IMG/VR virus record: IMGVR_UViG_3300027782_000037
Span: 93,277 to 157,276 of that record
Reading direction: 5' to 3' (one strand)
From: a virus
Length of the DNA stretch: 64,000 nucleotides
The position numbers and the translations under genes were made by a program. Below the pieces are notes generated by a model. It was given only the letters and a program-made list of their open reading frames with translations, was not told the origin of the DNA and did no database searches. Shown one piece after another: positions 8,379 to 18,006 of the stretch. The first letter of the stretch is position 1; every line of letters starts with the position of its first letter.

Positions 8379-11300
8379 TTAACCGAATGTAAAGTCTACA
8401 CTTTGCAGTGAGGTATTGTATGTCATCTGTGCGCCCGGACCCGCTGCGTTCGCACTGTTTGCCATTTTAAACGAAGCACTTGTAATTATATTTCCAGTGG
8501 CAGTTACAAAACCAGCTGTTAAAATATTTCCATGTATCGCATTGCCAGTACTGCTCATTAATCCAGCAGTTAGTATATTTCCACCTGTTACGTTACCAGT
8601 CGCAGTTACTAATCCAACTGTTGTAATATTGCCACCAATTACGTTTGCGGCACTAGTAATTGTACTTGTTGCCGAAATTAATCCAGCTGTTAATAAGTTA
8701 CCACCAACTACGTTACCAGATACAGTTAATAAGTTACCTACTGTGTTAAATGTTAAGCCTGCGGTGGCAGCTAAGTTACCACCAGTATTAAATTGTACTT
8801 GCGTGTTAGCACCAGCAGCAGTTATGTTGCCCGAAATACTTCCAGCAAACGTACCAACAAAGAATCCTGCTGTAGTAATATTACCTGTCGCACTTACTTG
8901 ACCGGCTGTTAGGATATTTCCATGTATTGCGTTACCAGTACTGCTCATTAATCCAGCAGTTAGTATATTTCCACCAGTTACATTACCAGCAACAGACAAT
9001 GCGCTGCCACTAGTATTAGCTATGATAACCGTTGTATTTGCCGTAAATGTAGCATTACCATTACCTGCACTAGTACCAATCGTAATTATAGTATTACTAT
9101 TAGCAATACCACTGGTACCGATATTAATATTTTTAATTAGTGCATTGCCAGTTGCGCCTGAACCTAAGTTATAAGTAGCATTTGCTGTTGATGAACCAAT
9201 TGTAGCATTAGCACCAGATGTAGTAATATTAGCACCAGTAATATCACCAGTTGCAGAAATTAATCCGGCAGTTATTAAGTTACCACCAATTACATTACCA
9301 GTAGCAGTTACTAAGCCAATTGTAGTTAAATTACCACCAATTACGTTTGCTGCGGATGTAATTGTACTAGTAGCCGAAATTAATCCAGCTGTTAGTAAGT
9401 TACCACCTGTAATATTTGCTGCTGAAGTAATTGTACTTGTCGCTGAAATCAATCCAGCTGTTAAAATATTACCGCCTGTTACATTACCCGTAGCAGTTAC
9501 TAATCCCGCTGTTGTAATATTTCCACCAATTACATTGGCCGCCGAAGTAATTGTACTTGTTGCTGAGATTAATCCTGCTGTTAATAAGTTTCCGCCTATA
9601 ATATTAGCAGCACTAGTAATTGTACTTGTTGCTGAGATTAATCCAGCTGTTAGGATATTGCCATGTATTGCGTTACCAGTACTGCTCATTAATCCGGCTG
9701 TTAGTACATTACCACCAGTTACATTACCAGTAGCAGTCACAAGCCCAGCTGTTGAAATATTACCACCAATTACGTTTGCCGCCGAAGTAATAGTACTTGT
9801 AGCACTAATCAATCCTGCTGTTAATAAGTTACCACCGGCTATGTTACCAGTAGCCGTCACCAGACCAGCAGTTGATATATTACCACTAGTTATGTTACCA
9901 GTAGCGGTTACTAATCCAGCAGTAGTAATATTACCGCCAATGATATTAGCTGCTGAAGTAATAGTACTTGTTGCTGAAATCAATCCAGCTGTTAATACAT
10001 TTCCGCCAGTTACATTACCAGTAGCAGTTACTAGTCCAGCTGTTGAAATATTACCACCAATTACGTTTGCTGCTGATGTAATTGTGCCAGTTGAACTAAT
10101 CAATCCAGCTGTTAATAAGTTACCACCAACTACGTTGCCTGATACGGTTAATAAGTTACCAACTGTATTAAACGTTAATCCTGCTGTAGCGGCTAAGTTA
10201 CCACCAGTGTTAAATTGTACTTGTGTATTAGCTCCGGCAGCAGTTATGTTGCCCGAAATACTTCCAGCAAATGCACCGACAAAAAATCCTGCTGTAGTAA
10301 TATTACCAGTAGCTGATATTACTCCGGCTGTTAAAATGTTACCGTGTATTGCGTTACCAGTACTGCTCATAATACCAGCAGTTAAGATATTACCACCGGC
10401 TAAGTTTCCCGTAGCAGTAATACCAAGACCAGCTGTTATATTACCAACAGAGCTAATACCTAAACTTGATACCCAAACATTTGATGCTGTATTATACAGC
10501 AATGTTGCGTATTCAGCACCTACTGGACCAACGCCAATACCGCCATTGTTTGCTGCTGTTGCATTGGCCGCATTATTGGCCATGTTAATTTGTAAATCGT
10601 TAGTGGTAATAGTATTTGAGTTAATAGTGGTTGTTGTACCATTAACTGTCAAGTTACCTGTAATAACAACGTTACCGTCTGTGCCGCCAGATCCGTTTGG
10701 ATCAATAGTTAATGTAGGCCCGGCTCCAACAATTGTATTCCCACTTATTACAATACCACCAACTGATAAAGTTCCACCTGTTGTGAAATTACCACCTGTT
10801 GTATTTCCTGTTATGCTTAAACTTGTTAGAGTGCCAAGTGAAGTAACATTGGGCTGTGCTGCTGTAGTTAATGTACCAGTAACCAGAGTTCCTGATAAAT
10901 TACCACCTGTAATATTGCCAGTTGAGCTAACAATACCAGCTGTTAGAATATTACCACCTGTAATATTTGCTGCTGATGTAATTGTACTTGTAGCACTGAT
11001 CAATCCAGCTGTTAATAAATTACCACCAGTCACGTTACCAGTACTTGACATAACACCAGCTGTTAATACGTTTCCGCCGGTTACATTACCAGTGGCAGTT
11101 ACTAACCCAGCCGTTGAAATGTTGCCACCAATTACGTTTGCCGCTGATGTAATTGTACTTGTTGCTGAAATCAAACCAGCTGTTAAAATGTTTCCACCAG
11201 TTACGTTGCCGCTGCCCGCAATTGTTCCTAAAACACTTATTCCGGTAGGAGAAAATACAGCAACGTTACCTACTCCACTGACTGATATAGTTACATTGGC

Positions 11301-11714
11301 AGCGGCAGCAGAAATGTTAACATTACTATTGCCGTTTACTACGTTAGATACTGATGTAATAATACCAGTTAATTGACTACCGTTACCTAGTATAAAGTTA
11401 CCGGTTACGTTGCCAGTGGCAGACACCACGCCTGTAGTTAATATATTTCCAGCTTGTACATTACCGGATGCGCTGATTCCACCACCACCGCCACTTGTTA
11501 TGAACGAGTTACCATAAACGTTACCAGTGGCACTAATAATACCAGCAGTTGATATATTGCCGCCAATTACGTTTGCCGCCGAAGTAATAGTACTTGTAGC
11601 ACTAATTAATCCTGCTGTCAGTAGGTTACCGCTAGTGATGTTGCCAGTAGCTGTGATGAATGTTTGTACGTATAAATTACCGTATACCGTGGTGCCTGAT
11701 AGAAGTTTTGCCAT
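8379..11714 (-). CDS. Giant repetitive tail-fibre protein (1,111 aa)
   Basis: N-terminus MAKLLSGTTVYGNLYVQTFITATGN is nearly the same as that of the 345-aa protein (MAKLQSGSNVYGNLTVQTFLTVTGN), so the two share an attachment head. The body is built from GGNILTAGLISATSTITSAANVIGGN-type units. It contains the ~795-base module shared with the 1,649-aa protein, and a segment near residues 800-870 (ANATIGSSTANATYNLGSGATGNALIKNIN) absent from the other fibres. It ends TYNTSLQSVDFTFG. AGGAAA lies just upstream of the ATG. Composition excludes an enzyme; it should be a long fibrous trimer. Several long frames on the plus strand opposite it are artefacts of the repeats. Role inferred: tail fibre. Confidence 0.8.
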   Translation of the reverse strand: MAKLLSGTTVYGNLYVQTFITATGNITSGNLLTAGLISATSTITSAANVIGGNISTAGIISATGNVYGNSFITSGGGGGISASGNVQAGNILTTGVVSATGNVTGNFILGNGSQLTGIITSVSNVVNGNSNVNISAAAANVTISVSGVGNVAVFSPTGISVLGTIAGSGNVTGGNILTAGLISATSTITSAANVIGGNISTAGLVTATGNVTGGNVLTAGVMSSTGNVTGGNLLTAGLISATSTITSAANITGGNILTAGIVSSTGNITGGNLSGTLVTGTLTTAAQPNVTSLGTLTSLSITGNTTGGNFTTGGTLSVGGIVISGNTIVGAGPTLTIDPNGSGGTDGNVVITGNLTVNGTTTTINSNTITTNDLQINMANNAANATAANNGGIGVGPVGAEYATLLYNTASNVWVSSLGISSVGNITAGLGITATGNLAGGNILTAGIMSSTGNAIHGNILTAGVISATGNITTAGFFVGAFAGSISGNITAAGANTQVQFNTGGNLAATAGLTFNTVGNLLTVSGNVVGGNLLTAGLISSTGTITSAANVIGGNISTAGLVTATGNVTGGNVLTAGLISATSTITSAANIIGGNITTAGLVTATGNITSGNISTAGLVTATGNIAGGNLLTAGLISATSTITSAANVIGGNISTAGLVTATGNVTGGNVLTAGLMSSTGNAIHGNILTAGLISATSTITSAANIIGGNLLTAGLISATSTITSAANVIGGNITTAGLVTATGNVTGGNILTAGLISATSTITSAANITGGNLLTAGLISATSTITSAANVIGGNLTTIGLVTATGNVIGGNLITAGLISATGDITGANITTSGANATIGSSTANATYNLGSGATGNALIKNINIGTSGIANSNTIITIGTSAGNGNATFTANTTVIIANTSGSALSVAGNVTGGNILTAGLMSSTGNAIHGNILTAGQVSATGNITTAGFFVGTFAGSISGNITAAGANTQVQFNTGGNLAATAGLTFNTVGNLLTVSGNVVGGNLLTAGLISATSTITSAANVIGGNITTVGLVTATGNVTGGNILTAGLMSSTGNAIHGNILTAGFVTATGNIITSASFKMANSANAAGPGAQMTYNTSLQSVDFTFG
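10122..10918 (-). repeat. Fibre module duplicated in a second fibre gene (copy B)
   Basis: Collinear with 4795-5590 over roughly 795 bases. The two genes therefore share an internal cassette by duplication or recombination. A shorter part of it (the FFVGxFAGSISGN...AATAGLTFNTVGN segment) recurs at about 3950-4200 and 8690-8930. Confidence 0.8.
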
Positions 11715-11735
11715 GTTGTTTCCTGTAAATTCTGG

Positions 11736-12602
11736 TTAGGTTATGCCACTGGATTCATCGAAGTAACCTTTTACTTGTATTGTTCCTGGAGCGATCTCTC
11801 GTTGTACTGTATTTAGTGTAAATGGATTATTATTACTCGGCTGAATATTTCCTACTAATAACACTTTAAAATTGTTTGGACTGGTATCTGCAAAAGCTCC
11901 CCCATTATTGGGGGCACACAGCAATAATTGGGTATTAGGCACAGATACTAAAGGAGCATACGGCGGAGTAAAATTTGCTGCATATAATGCTGAGCCCACG
12001 ACTAGGCGTAAGTTGCTGATATATCCAGAAAGCCCATTATTACCTATGCCGTTATTATCATAAAATCCATTTACAACCCACTGGGTCGCAGAAGATAATG
12101 ATACGTTCGACATGGCTCCATTATCTGCAACACCATTTATATATAATCCACGAAATCCAGTTGCAGAACAACTTATAGCCACATGATACCATGAATTAGC
12201 AGCATAAGAATTGGTGGTAGTTATAGATATTGGATAGCTAGCCCCATCTCCTTGTCTAACTGTAAATTTATTTGCTACTGTGTATCCCCAATCTATGGCT
12301 AAACTTTGTCCATATTGTGTACCATCACCAATTGAAAATATAGCGCCACTGGCCACTGGAAATATCCAAGTTTCAAATGTCCATTCGGTACTAGATGCGC
12401 CAATATTAAAAACATTATTAATGCCATTTAGATAATTTCCTGACCCAGCAAAATCAATACTACCAGGAGATAAAAATGTTTCATCAAATAACCCGGCATA
12501 AATTACTGTGGGAGTAATACTAATCCAATTTTGTGTAATTTCGTCAAAATACCCATTGGTTAATAAGACACCGTCAGCAGTAAGTCTGGAGGCTATAGTC
12601 AT
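11736..12602 (-). CDS. LamG/concanavalin-like domain protein on an FDE scaffold
   Basis: 288 aa. Residues ~1-45 carry two FDE motifs (GYFDEITQNW, GLFDETFLSPG). Residues ~47-255 form a laminin-G-like lectin fold, recognisable by FDFAGSGNYL-type opening (SIDFAGSGNYLNG), EWTFETWIFP, NSWYHVAIS, GLYINGVAD and LSGYISNLRLVVGSALY. The last ~15 residues return to the scaffold (GYFDESSGIT). Such domains bind carbohydrate in many phage tail proteins, so a role in recognising host surface sugars is likely. No clear Shine-Dalgarno precedes the ATG; the upstream gene ends ten bases before. Fold call good; ligand unknown. Confidence 0.75.
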   Translation of the reverse strand: MTIASRLTADGVLLTNGYFDEITQNWISITPTVIYAGLFDETFLSPGSIDFAGSGNYLNGINNVFNIGASSTEWTFETWIFPVASGAIFSIGDGTQYGQSLAIDWGYTVANKFTVRQGDGASYPISITTTNSYAANSWYHVAISCSATGFRGLYINGVADNGAMSNVSLSSATQWVVNGFYDNNGIGNNGLSGYISNLRLVVGSALYAANFTPPYAPLVSVPNTQLLLCAPNNGGAFADTSPNNFKVLLVGNIQPSNNNPFTLNTVQREIAPGTIQVKGYFDESSGIT

Positions 12603-12611
12603 GTTATATAA

Positions 12612-13337
12612 TTAAATGAATATCGTATCTAAGCTAGTTGTGCCAGCATTGTATATCTGATACACTGTGACAGCTCCATTGCTTGTCCAATTTACAGTAT
12701 TTCCAATTAAATTATTTCCTGTAATATTGCCACCAGCACCAGTGGTAGATATGTTACCTGTAGTAGTTAAATTACCTGCTTGTATATTTCCAGTGATACT
12801 TACATTATTTGTTAAATTAAATGTAACAATATCAGCGGCAGAATTGCCTGTTATTGAAATATTATTACCAGAAGCAAAAGCGACTGTACTGCTTACCCCA
12901 TTGGCCACCACATTTGCGCTGCCGACTACATTAATAATACTAAATGAATTGCCTGTATTTTGTAAAAACGTTAATCCTGTAGTTCCTATTACAATAGGAT
13001 CATCAGTGACTAATTTCCAAGAAGTATCACTCCATTCTGTGCCTTCAGTGACCATTACGATCATTCCAGCATTAATTTCGCCGGTGGCATTAGAATCAGA
13101 TGTGCGTACCCAAGTGCCGTTACTTCCGGAACCAACTATGGATACATCATACAATCCATTTTGACTAGCTGTAGATTGTCCGGCTACCAGAATACGATCG
13201 TTAATGTTAAGACTTACCCCGTCAACGGTGCTGGGAGTTCCACCTGATAATGTAACATTGGCCAGTTCCAGCACACGTACGGCTTGTTTATAGTCAATGT
13301 CGGATATTTGTCCTGCTCGGATTCGAGTTAGTGTCAT
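12612..13337 (-). CDS. Tail-fibre / virion protein with N-GLYDV module
   Basis: 241 aa, from the ATG at 13335-13337 (MTLTRIRAGQISDIDYKQ). I prefer this to the TTG four codons earlier, because GGAAAAAAAG stands directly before the ATG. Residues ~20-135 form a compact module (VRVLELANVTLSG, DRILVAGQ, NGLYDVSIVG, WVRTSD, FLQNTGN) that recurs in diverged form in the middle of the 1,509-aa fibre (NGIYTVTTAG, VLTRATD, ILWSQFSG). The rest is short shaft-like sequence (GNIQAGNLTTTGNISTTG) and a closing segment YQIYNAGTTSLDTIFI. A CTAAATAAT box (13357-13365) and a terminator of the preceding transcription unit lie just upstream, so this gene probably starts a new unit. Confidence 0.7.
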   Translation of the reverse strand: MTLTRIRAGQISDIDYKQAVRVLELANVTLSGGTPSTVDGVSLNINDRILVAGQSTASQNGLYDVSIVGSGSNGTWVRTSDSNATGEINAGMIVMVTEGTEWSDTSWKLVTDDPIVIGTTGLTFLQNTGNSFSIINVVGSANVVANGVSSTVAFASGNNISITGNSAADIVTFNLTNNVSITGNIQAGNLTTTGNISTTGAGGNITGNNLIGNTVNWTSNGAVTVYQIYNAGTTSLDTIFI

Positions 13338-13356
13338 CTTTTTTTCCAATTATAGC

Positions 13357-13365
13357 ATTATTTAG
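13357..13365 (-). promoter_or_regulatory. Late-promoter-like box CTAAATAAT
   Basis: Minus-strand CTAAATAAT, about 20 bases upstream of the ATG at 13337 and directly downstream of a terminator. Same core as the boxes before gp55, the portal gene and the other fibre genes. Confidence 0.5.
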
Positions 13366-13367
13366 TC

Positions 13368-13394
13368 AAAAAGACGGGGCTTCTGAGCCCCGTC
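13368..13394 (-). terminator. Rho-independent terminator after the 1,509-aa fibre gene
   Basis: On the minus strand GACGGGGCT pairs perfectly with AGCCCCGTC (nine base pairs, four-base loop CAGA), followed by TTTTT. It lies 22 bases after the stop of the gene ending at 13416. Confidence 0.9.
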
Positions 13395-13415
13395 CTTTCA
13401 TACACTAACTAGTAA

Positions 13416-16400
13416 TTACGACACAGTAATATTAGCAGTTCTTGTAACTCCATCGGTACCACGCACCAGTATAGCTAGGGTCGTATTGTTAACTAATCTA
13501 AATGACATAGTTGAATTAGCAGTTAAACTAGGCGCAGCAGGATTAAGCTGAGCCACTAAGTTACCGGTAATATCAACTTGCCCCGTAGTTTCTTGTATAG
13601 CAACAATACTATTTCCAGACGTGTTACTAATAGCAGTTACCGAAGTGGTAGTAGTAATTTCACGTACATCAATGATGTCACCAATCGCAGGAGCTTCTGT
13701 AAATGTCAGTACACAAGTTGGAAATACGCCACTTACTGCATATGCGGTAGTTGGAATTTGCACTACACCGTTGATAGTAACAATACAACTGACAGTAGTT
13801 TGACTTGATCCCAGTGTGAATACCGTAGTAGATCCATCACCTGCAAACTGTTCATTTGCAATAACTGTGTAAGAAGATCCACCAACTGCTACCCAGGCTG
13901 CGCCATTCCAAATTTCACATTGTGAAACTGTACTGTTATAACGTAACATACCGGTTGCAGGAGACCCAGGACGCTGTGCTACGTTACCAACTGGTATTAA
14001 CATACTATCTGTGGCATTTATTGCTAATGTTGCGCCGGTTGTTAGTGTAATATTAGCACCAAGTGCTACTGAATTGGCTGTTGTATAAACTAGGAAAGTT
14101 GTGCCAGATTGAATATTACCAGTAGAGCTTATGTAACCACCAGTTAATATATTACCACTGATTAGATTACCGGTAGCACTAACATTACCAGCTGTTAATA
14201 CGTTTCCTGCTATAGCATTACCAGTAGCACTAAAATTGCCACCAGACAGTACATTTCCACCAGCACTAATATTTCCTGTGCTTACATTTCCACTAATAAC
14301 ATTGCCACCTACACTTACGGTTGATACACCATAAAAATTATTGGCTGTCACATCAGTAGTAACAATTAAGTTAGAAACTACATTACCTGATAAACTTAAT
14401 TGATTAGCATTAATACTAGCGTTAGTGGCAATATTTCCAATTAAACTTACGCCTTGATCATAAAATGTAGCAACTACATTTGATGCTGCGCCAACAGCAA
14501 TTACTAAGTTACCACCTGTACTAGCAATGTTAGCATAACTTCCACCATTAGTAATCTTAGTTGATGATACGTTGGCAGCGTTAATGTTACTGATATATGC
14601 GCCATCACCAATAAAGAAATTTCCTGTTGAAATATTACCAAGGGCACTAATTTGTCCCGATGTATCAATATTGCCAACAGTAGCGTTGCCACTTGTGCTA
14701 ATTATACCTGTTCCAACTAGTACATTACCACCTGTTATATTTCCAGAAGCACTTACTGTAACTGCGTTAACAAGATTACCAGTAATATTACCAAAAGAAC
14801 TTATATCTCCGCCAGTTAGAATATTACCACCAATTACATTACCAGCCGCAGAGACATTTACTGTTGTAAATAAGTTACCAGAAATAACATTACCAGTTAC
14901 ATTTAATGTTGATGTTACATTTCCACTTAGACTTAGTGTATTTCCGTTCAATGCGTTATTAGAAACAACGTTACCAAACGCAGAGACATCATATACAGCA
15001 ACTAAGTTACCGGCTGCTACATTACCAGTTACATTCAATGCTGATGTTACATTTCCACTTAGACTTAGTGTATTTCCGTTCAATGCGTTATTAGAAACAA
15101 CATTACCAAGAGCCGAAACATCATATACAGCAACTAAGTTACCAGAAATAACATTACCAGTTACATTTAAAGTTGATGTTACATTTCCACTTAAACTTAA
15201 ATTGCCAGTATTAACTATTACCGCATTAATTACATTGCCTGTAATTTGATTATCAACATTAAGATTTCCAAGTACATTACCGCTTAATGAAATATTACTA
15301 GTTAAAATATTACCAGCATTGATGTTTCCAATAATACTAAGTGTAGTTGAACTTATAACATTACCTGTTATACTACCAGTTACACTTAAACTTGAGCCAG
15401 TAGCATCGCCGATATTTGGCGTAACTAATGGGGCATTGGCAGGAATATAAAGCTGATTGCTGCCGTTTCTGCTGATAGTATTGCCGTCATATAAAGCGTC
15501 AATAACTGTGCCAGTTACGCTAATTGCGTTACCACCAGAGTATTGGCCTGCTCCAGAAAATTGAGACCAAAGAATTTGTGTTGTTCCAACTGTAATTGGA
15601 TTATTGGTTATACATACCCATCCAGTATCTGCTTGAGTTGAACCATATTCAACAAAAGTAAATGCCGATGCCATTTCTGTGCCGATATCAAAATCAGTGG
15701 CACGAGTCAATACATAAGCAACACTTGGACTACCTGCAGTAGTTACAGTATAGATACCATTAAAAGCTGCTGATTGTGTTGTGTTATTGACAAATGCACC
15801 AACTTCATTTTTAATTAAAACACGTTCGCCTGCTGATACCACCGTACCATCAATTGTTAAATTACCAACTGCTGTGGCTGTTAACGTTGCTCCAACACCA
15901 CTTGATCCATTATTGTATGTATAACCAGTTCCAAAAATGTTACCTGCTGTAGCATACGCCACAGATGCTTTAATATCCAGACCTTGTGCTACGCTATCAA
16001 CATATTGTTTATTTGCCACGTCCAACGCAGCATACGGATCTGGTACGTTTGTAATCCATGTATTACCAGCATTAATATTACCTGTTACGCTAAATTGTAG
16101 TCCTGCGCTTGTGCTAGTAATAATAAGTGTATTACCACTTAGAGCATTACCAACAAAAGTTTGATTTGTAATAATATTTCCGGCAGCACTTATAATATTT
16201 CCAGAATATACATTACCTGTGTAAACACTACCAACTGCGCTGACACTAGCAGCAGCAATTAAATTTCCGGCAGATACATTACCAGTTGCTGTTATGAAAC
16301 CAATGGTTGATACATTTCCAACGGTAGCAGTTCCAGTAGAACTAATTACACCAGGAGTGGCAATATTACCTGCTATAATATTACCTGTTACATTTAATGT

Positions 16401-17945
16401 GCTAGTTACATTTCCACTTAGACTTAGGGTATTTGCATTTACTGCGCTATTGGCAACAATATTACCCAATGCCGAAACATCAGTAATAGCAACAATATAC
16501 TGAGCAGTTACATTGCCAGTTACATTTAGTGCTGATGTTACATTACCAATTAAGCTCAATGAATTAGCATTAACAGCAGCGTTTGTTGAAACATCCCCAA
16601 CAAAACTTACTCCTGTGTCATAAAATGTAGCGGCTACATTTGAATTTGCCCCAATAGCAATTACTAAATTACCATCGGCACTAGCAATATTTGCGTATGT
16701 ATTGCCATTTGAAATTTTGGTTGATGAAACGTTGGCTGCATTAATGTTACTAATATATGCGCCATCACCAATAAAATAATTTGCTGTTTGAATATTACCA
16801 ACTGCGCTTACTAGGCCAGCAGTTAATAAGTTACCACCATAAACGTTGCCAGTTGCTGTTAATGTCGTTGATGCAATTACATTAGCACCAGTTATATTAC
16901 CACTTGCGCCTGTTGTTGAAAAATTAGCAGCAGTTACGTTGCCACCTGCGCTAATAGCATTTGTTACGCTAACATTGTTGCCATATACATTTCCGGCAGC
17001 ACTTACAGCGTCTACTGCGCTGATATTATTGGCAGCAACGTTACCAGTTACATTTAATGAGCTAGTTACGTTTCCACTTAGACTTAGGGTATTTCCATTT
17101 AATGCGCCGTTAGCAACAATATTGCCTACAGCCGAAATGTCAGTAATAGCCACTAAATTGCCTACTGTAGCTGTGCCTGTAGCACTTACGTTACCAGTAA
17201 AATCTACTCCATTGTTGTAAAATGTTGAAACTAGTACATTGGCAATTGTAATTACCAAGTTACCTGCATCAGATCCAATGTTAGCTGAACTATTACCGTT
17301 GCTGATCTTAGTTGCCGAAACGTTACCTGGATTAATGTTACTGATATAGTAACCATCTCCAATAAAGAAATTTGCGGTAGAGATATTTCCTGTAGAACTT
17401 ATTTCACCTGTCGTAGCAATATTTCCCACAGTGATATTACCAGAAATATTCAATGGACTTACAATGTTGCCAGCTATTGAAATATTTCCACCGATTAATA
17501 ATTCACCGGTTACATTGGCATCACCAGTAGTTAGGGTAGCATAGCTAAGAATATTAATATTTGTATTGTCAGTTGCGTTTGAATCTGTAAAAACAGTTGC
17601 AAACGATGTTAAGCTCTCGTCCCAGACAAAAGCAATGTTATTTGATGTGCCGCGTTGGCCTATATAACCAATATCAACAGTAGGAGAACCAGTTTGGTTA
17701 CTGGCCAGGTATAATAATGGATCTTCAATTGTTACATTTGTGGTGTTAATGGCGGTTACATTACCTGTAACGCATAAATCACCCTGAACCGTTAGGTTTG
17801 AACTATAGACAAAGTTGTTAGCCAATAAATTCGATGTTATCGAATATGGTTGTACTTTGGTATTAGCATCAATACCGAAATAGGTATTACCCGAAATAGC
17901 ATCGGTAATTTGATTATTATTAATTCTGGTTAATGTTCCGCTCAT
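13416..17945 (-). CDS. Giant repetitive tail-fibre protein (1,509 aa)
   Basis: I start it at the ATG 17943-17945 (MSGTLTRINNNQITDAISGN); AGGGAG lies nine bases upstream, whereas the longer frame needs a TTG. Residues ~30-140 carry the fibre head module NLTVQGDLCVTGN...EDPLLYLASNQ...FVWDES. A long body of SGNVTSTLNVTGN(V/I) and NFFIGDGAYISNINAANVSSTKI units follows. A central module around 640-790 (PDPYAALDVANKQYVDS, DIKASV, NGIYTVTTAG, WVCITNNP) is typical of T4-like fibre proteins. Near the C-terminus come RPGSPATGMLRYNSTVSQCEIWNGAAW and a last ~120-residue part ending TRTANITVS. A strong terminator follows. Role inferred: long tail fibre subunit. Confidence 0.8.
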   Translation of the reverse strand: MSGTLTRINNNQITDAISGNTYFGIDANTKVQPYSITSNLLANNFVYSSNLTVQGDLCVTGNVTAINTTNVTIEDPLLYLASNQTGSPTVDIGYIGQRGTSNNIAFVWDESLTSFATVFTDSNATDNTNINILSYATLTTGDANVTGELLIGGNISIAGNIVSPLNISGNITVGNIATTGEISSTGNISTANFFIGDGYYISNINPGNVSATKISNGNSSANIGSDAGNLVITIANVLVSTFYNNGVDFTGNVSATGTATVGNLVAITDISAVGNIVANGALNGNTLSLSGNVTSSLNVTGNVAANNISAVDAVSAAGNVYGNNVSVTNAISAGGNVTAANFSTTGASGNITGANVIASTTLTATGNVYGGNLLTAGLVSAVGNIQTANYFIGDGAYISNINAANVSSTKISNGNTYANIASADGNLVIAIGANSNVAATFYDTGVSFVGDVSTNAAVNANSLSLIGNVTSALNVTGNVTAQYIVAITDVSALGNIVANSAVNANTLSLSGNVTSTLNVTGNIIAGNIATPGVISSTGTATVGNVSTIGFITATGNVSAGNLIAAASVSAVGSVYTGNVYSGNIISAAGNIITNQTFVGNALSGNTLIITSTSAGLQFSVTGNINAGNTWITNVPDPYAALDVANKQYVDSVAQGLDIKASVAYATAGNIFGTGYTYNNGSSGVGATLTATAVGNLTIDGTVVSAGERVLIKNEVGAFVNNTTQSAAFNGIYTVTTAGSPSVAYVLTRATDFDIGTEMASAFTFVEYGSTQADTGWVCITNNPITVGTTQILWSQFSGAGQYSGGNAISVTGTVIDALYDGNTISRNGSNQLYIPANAPLVTPNIGDATGSSLSVTGSITGNVISSTTLSIIGNINAGNILTSNISLSGNVLGNLNVDNQITGNVINAVIVNTGNLSLSGNVTSTLNVTGNVISGNLVAVYDVSALGNVVSNNALNGNTLSLSGNVTSALNVTGNVAAGNLVAVYDVSAFGNVVSNNALNGNTLSLSGNVTSTLNVTGNVISGNLFTTVNVSAAGNVIGGNILTGGDISSFGNITGNLVNAVTVSASGNITGGNVLVGTGIISTSGNATVGNIDTSGQISALGNISTGNFFIGDGAYISNINAANVSSTKITNGGSYANIASTGGNLVIAVGAASNVVATFYDQGVSLIGNIATNASINANQLSLSGNVVSNLIVTTDVTANNFYGVSTVSVGGNVISGNVSTGNISAGGNVLSGGNFSATGNAIAGNVLTAGNVSATGNLISGNILTGGYISSTGNIQSGTTFLVYTTANSVALGANITLTTGATLAINATDSMLIPVGNVAQRPGSPATGMLRYNSTVSQCEIWNGAAWVAVGGSSYTVIANEQFAGDGSTTVFTLGSSQTTVSCIVTINGVVQIPTTAYAVSGVFPTCVLTFTEAPAIGDIIDVREITTTTSVTAISNTSGNSIVAIQETTGQVDITGNLVAQLNPAAPSLTANSTMSFRLVNNTTLAILVRGTDGVTRTANITVS

Positions 17946-17965
17946 AGTGGTCTCCCTTGACAATG

Positions 17966-17973
17966 TTATTTAG
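17966..17973 (-). promoter_or_regulatory. Late-promoter-like box CTAAATAA
   Basis: Minus-strand CTAAATAA about 20 bases upstream of the ATG at 17945, between this fibre gene and the end of the 1,775-aa fibre gene at 18007. Confidence 0.45.
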
Positions 17974-18006
17974 CCAAAAACGGTCAAATAACATTGTCGG
18001 TGAGTT

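Noticed and set aside
3253-11376. Very long open frames on the plus strand (for example 3253-4902 and 9535-11376) opposite the fibre genes
   Set aside because: They mirror the minus-strand repeats, give Pro/Val/Leu-rich repeat proteins with no fold, and lack ribosome binding sites. The minus-strand products have recognisable fibre heads and ends.
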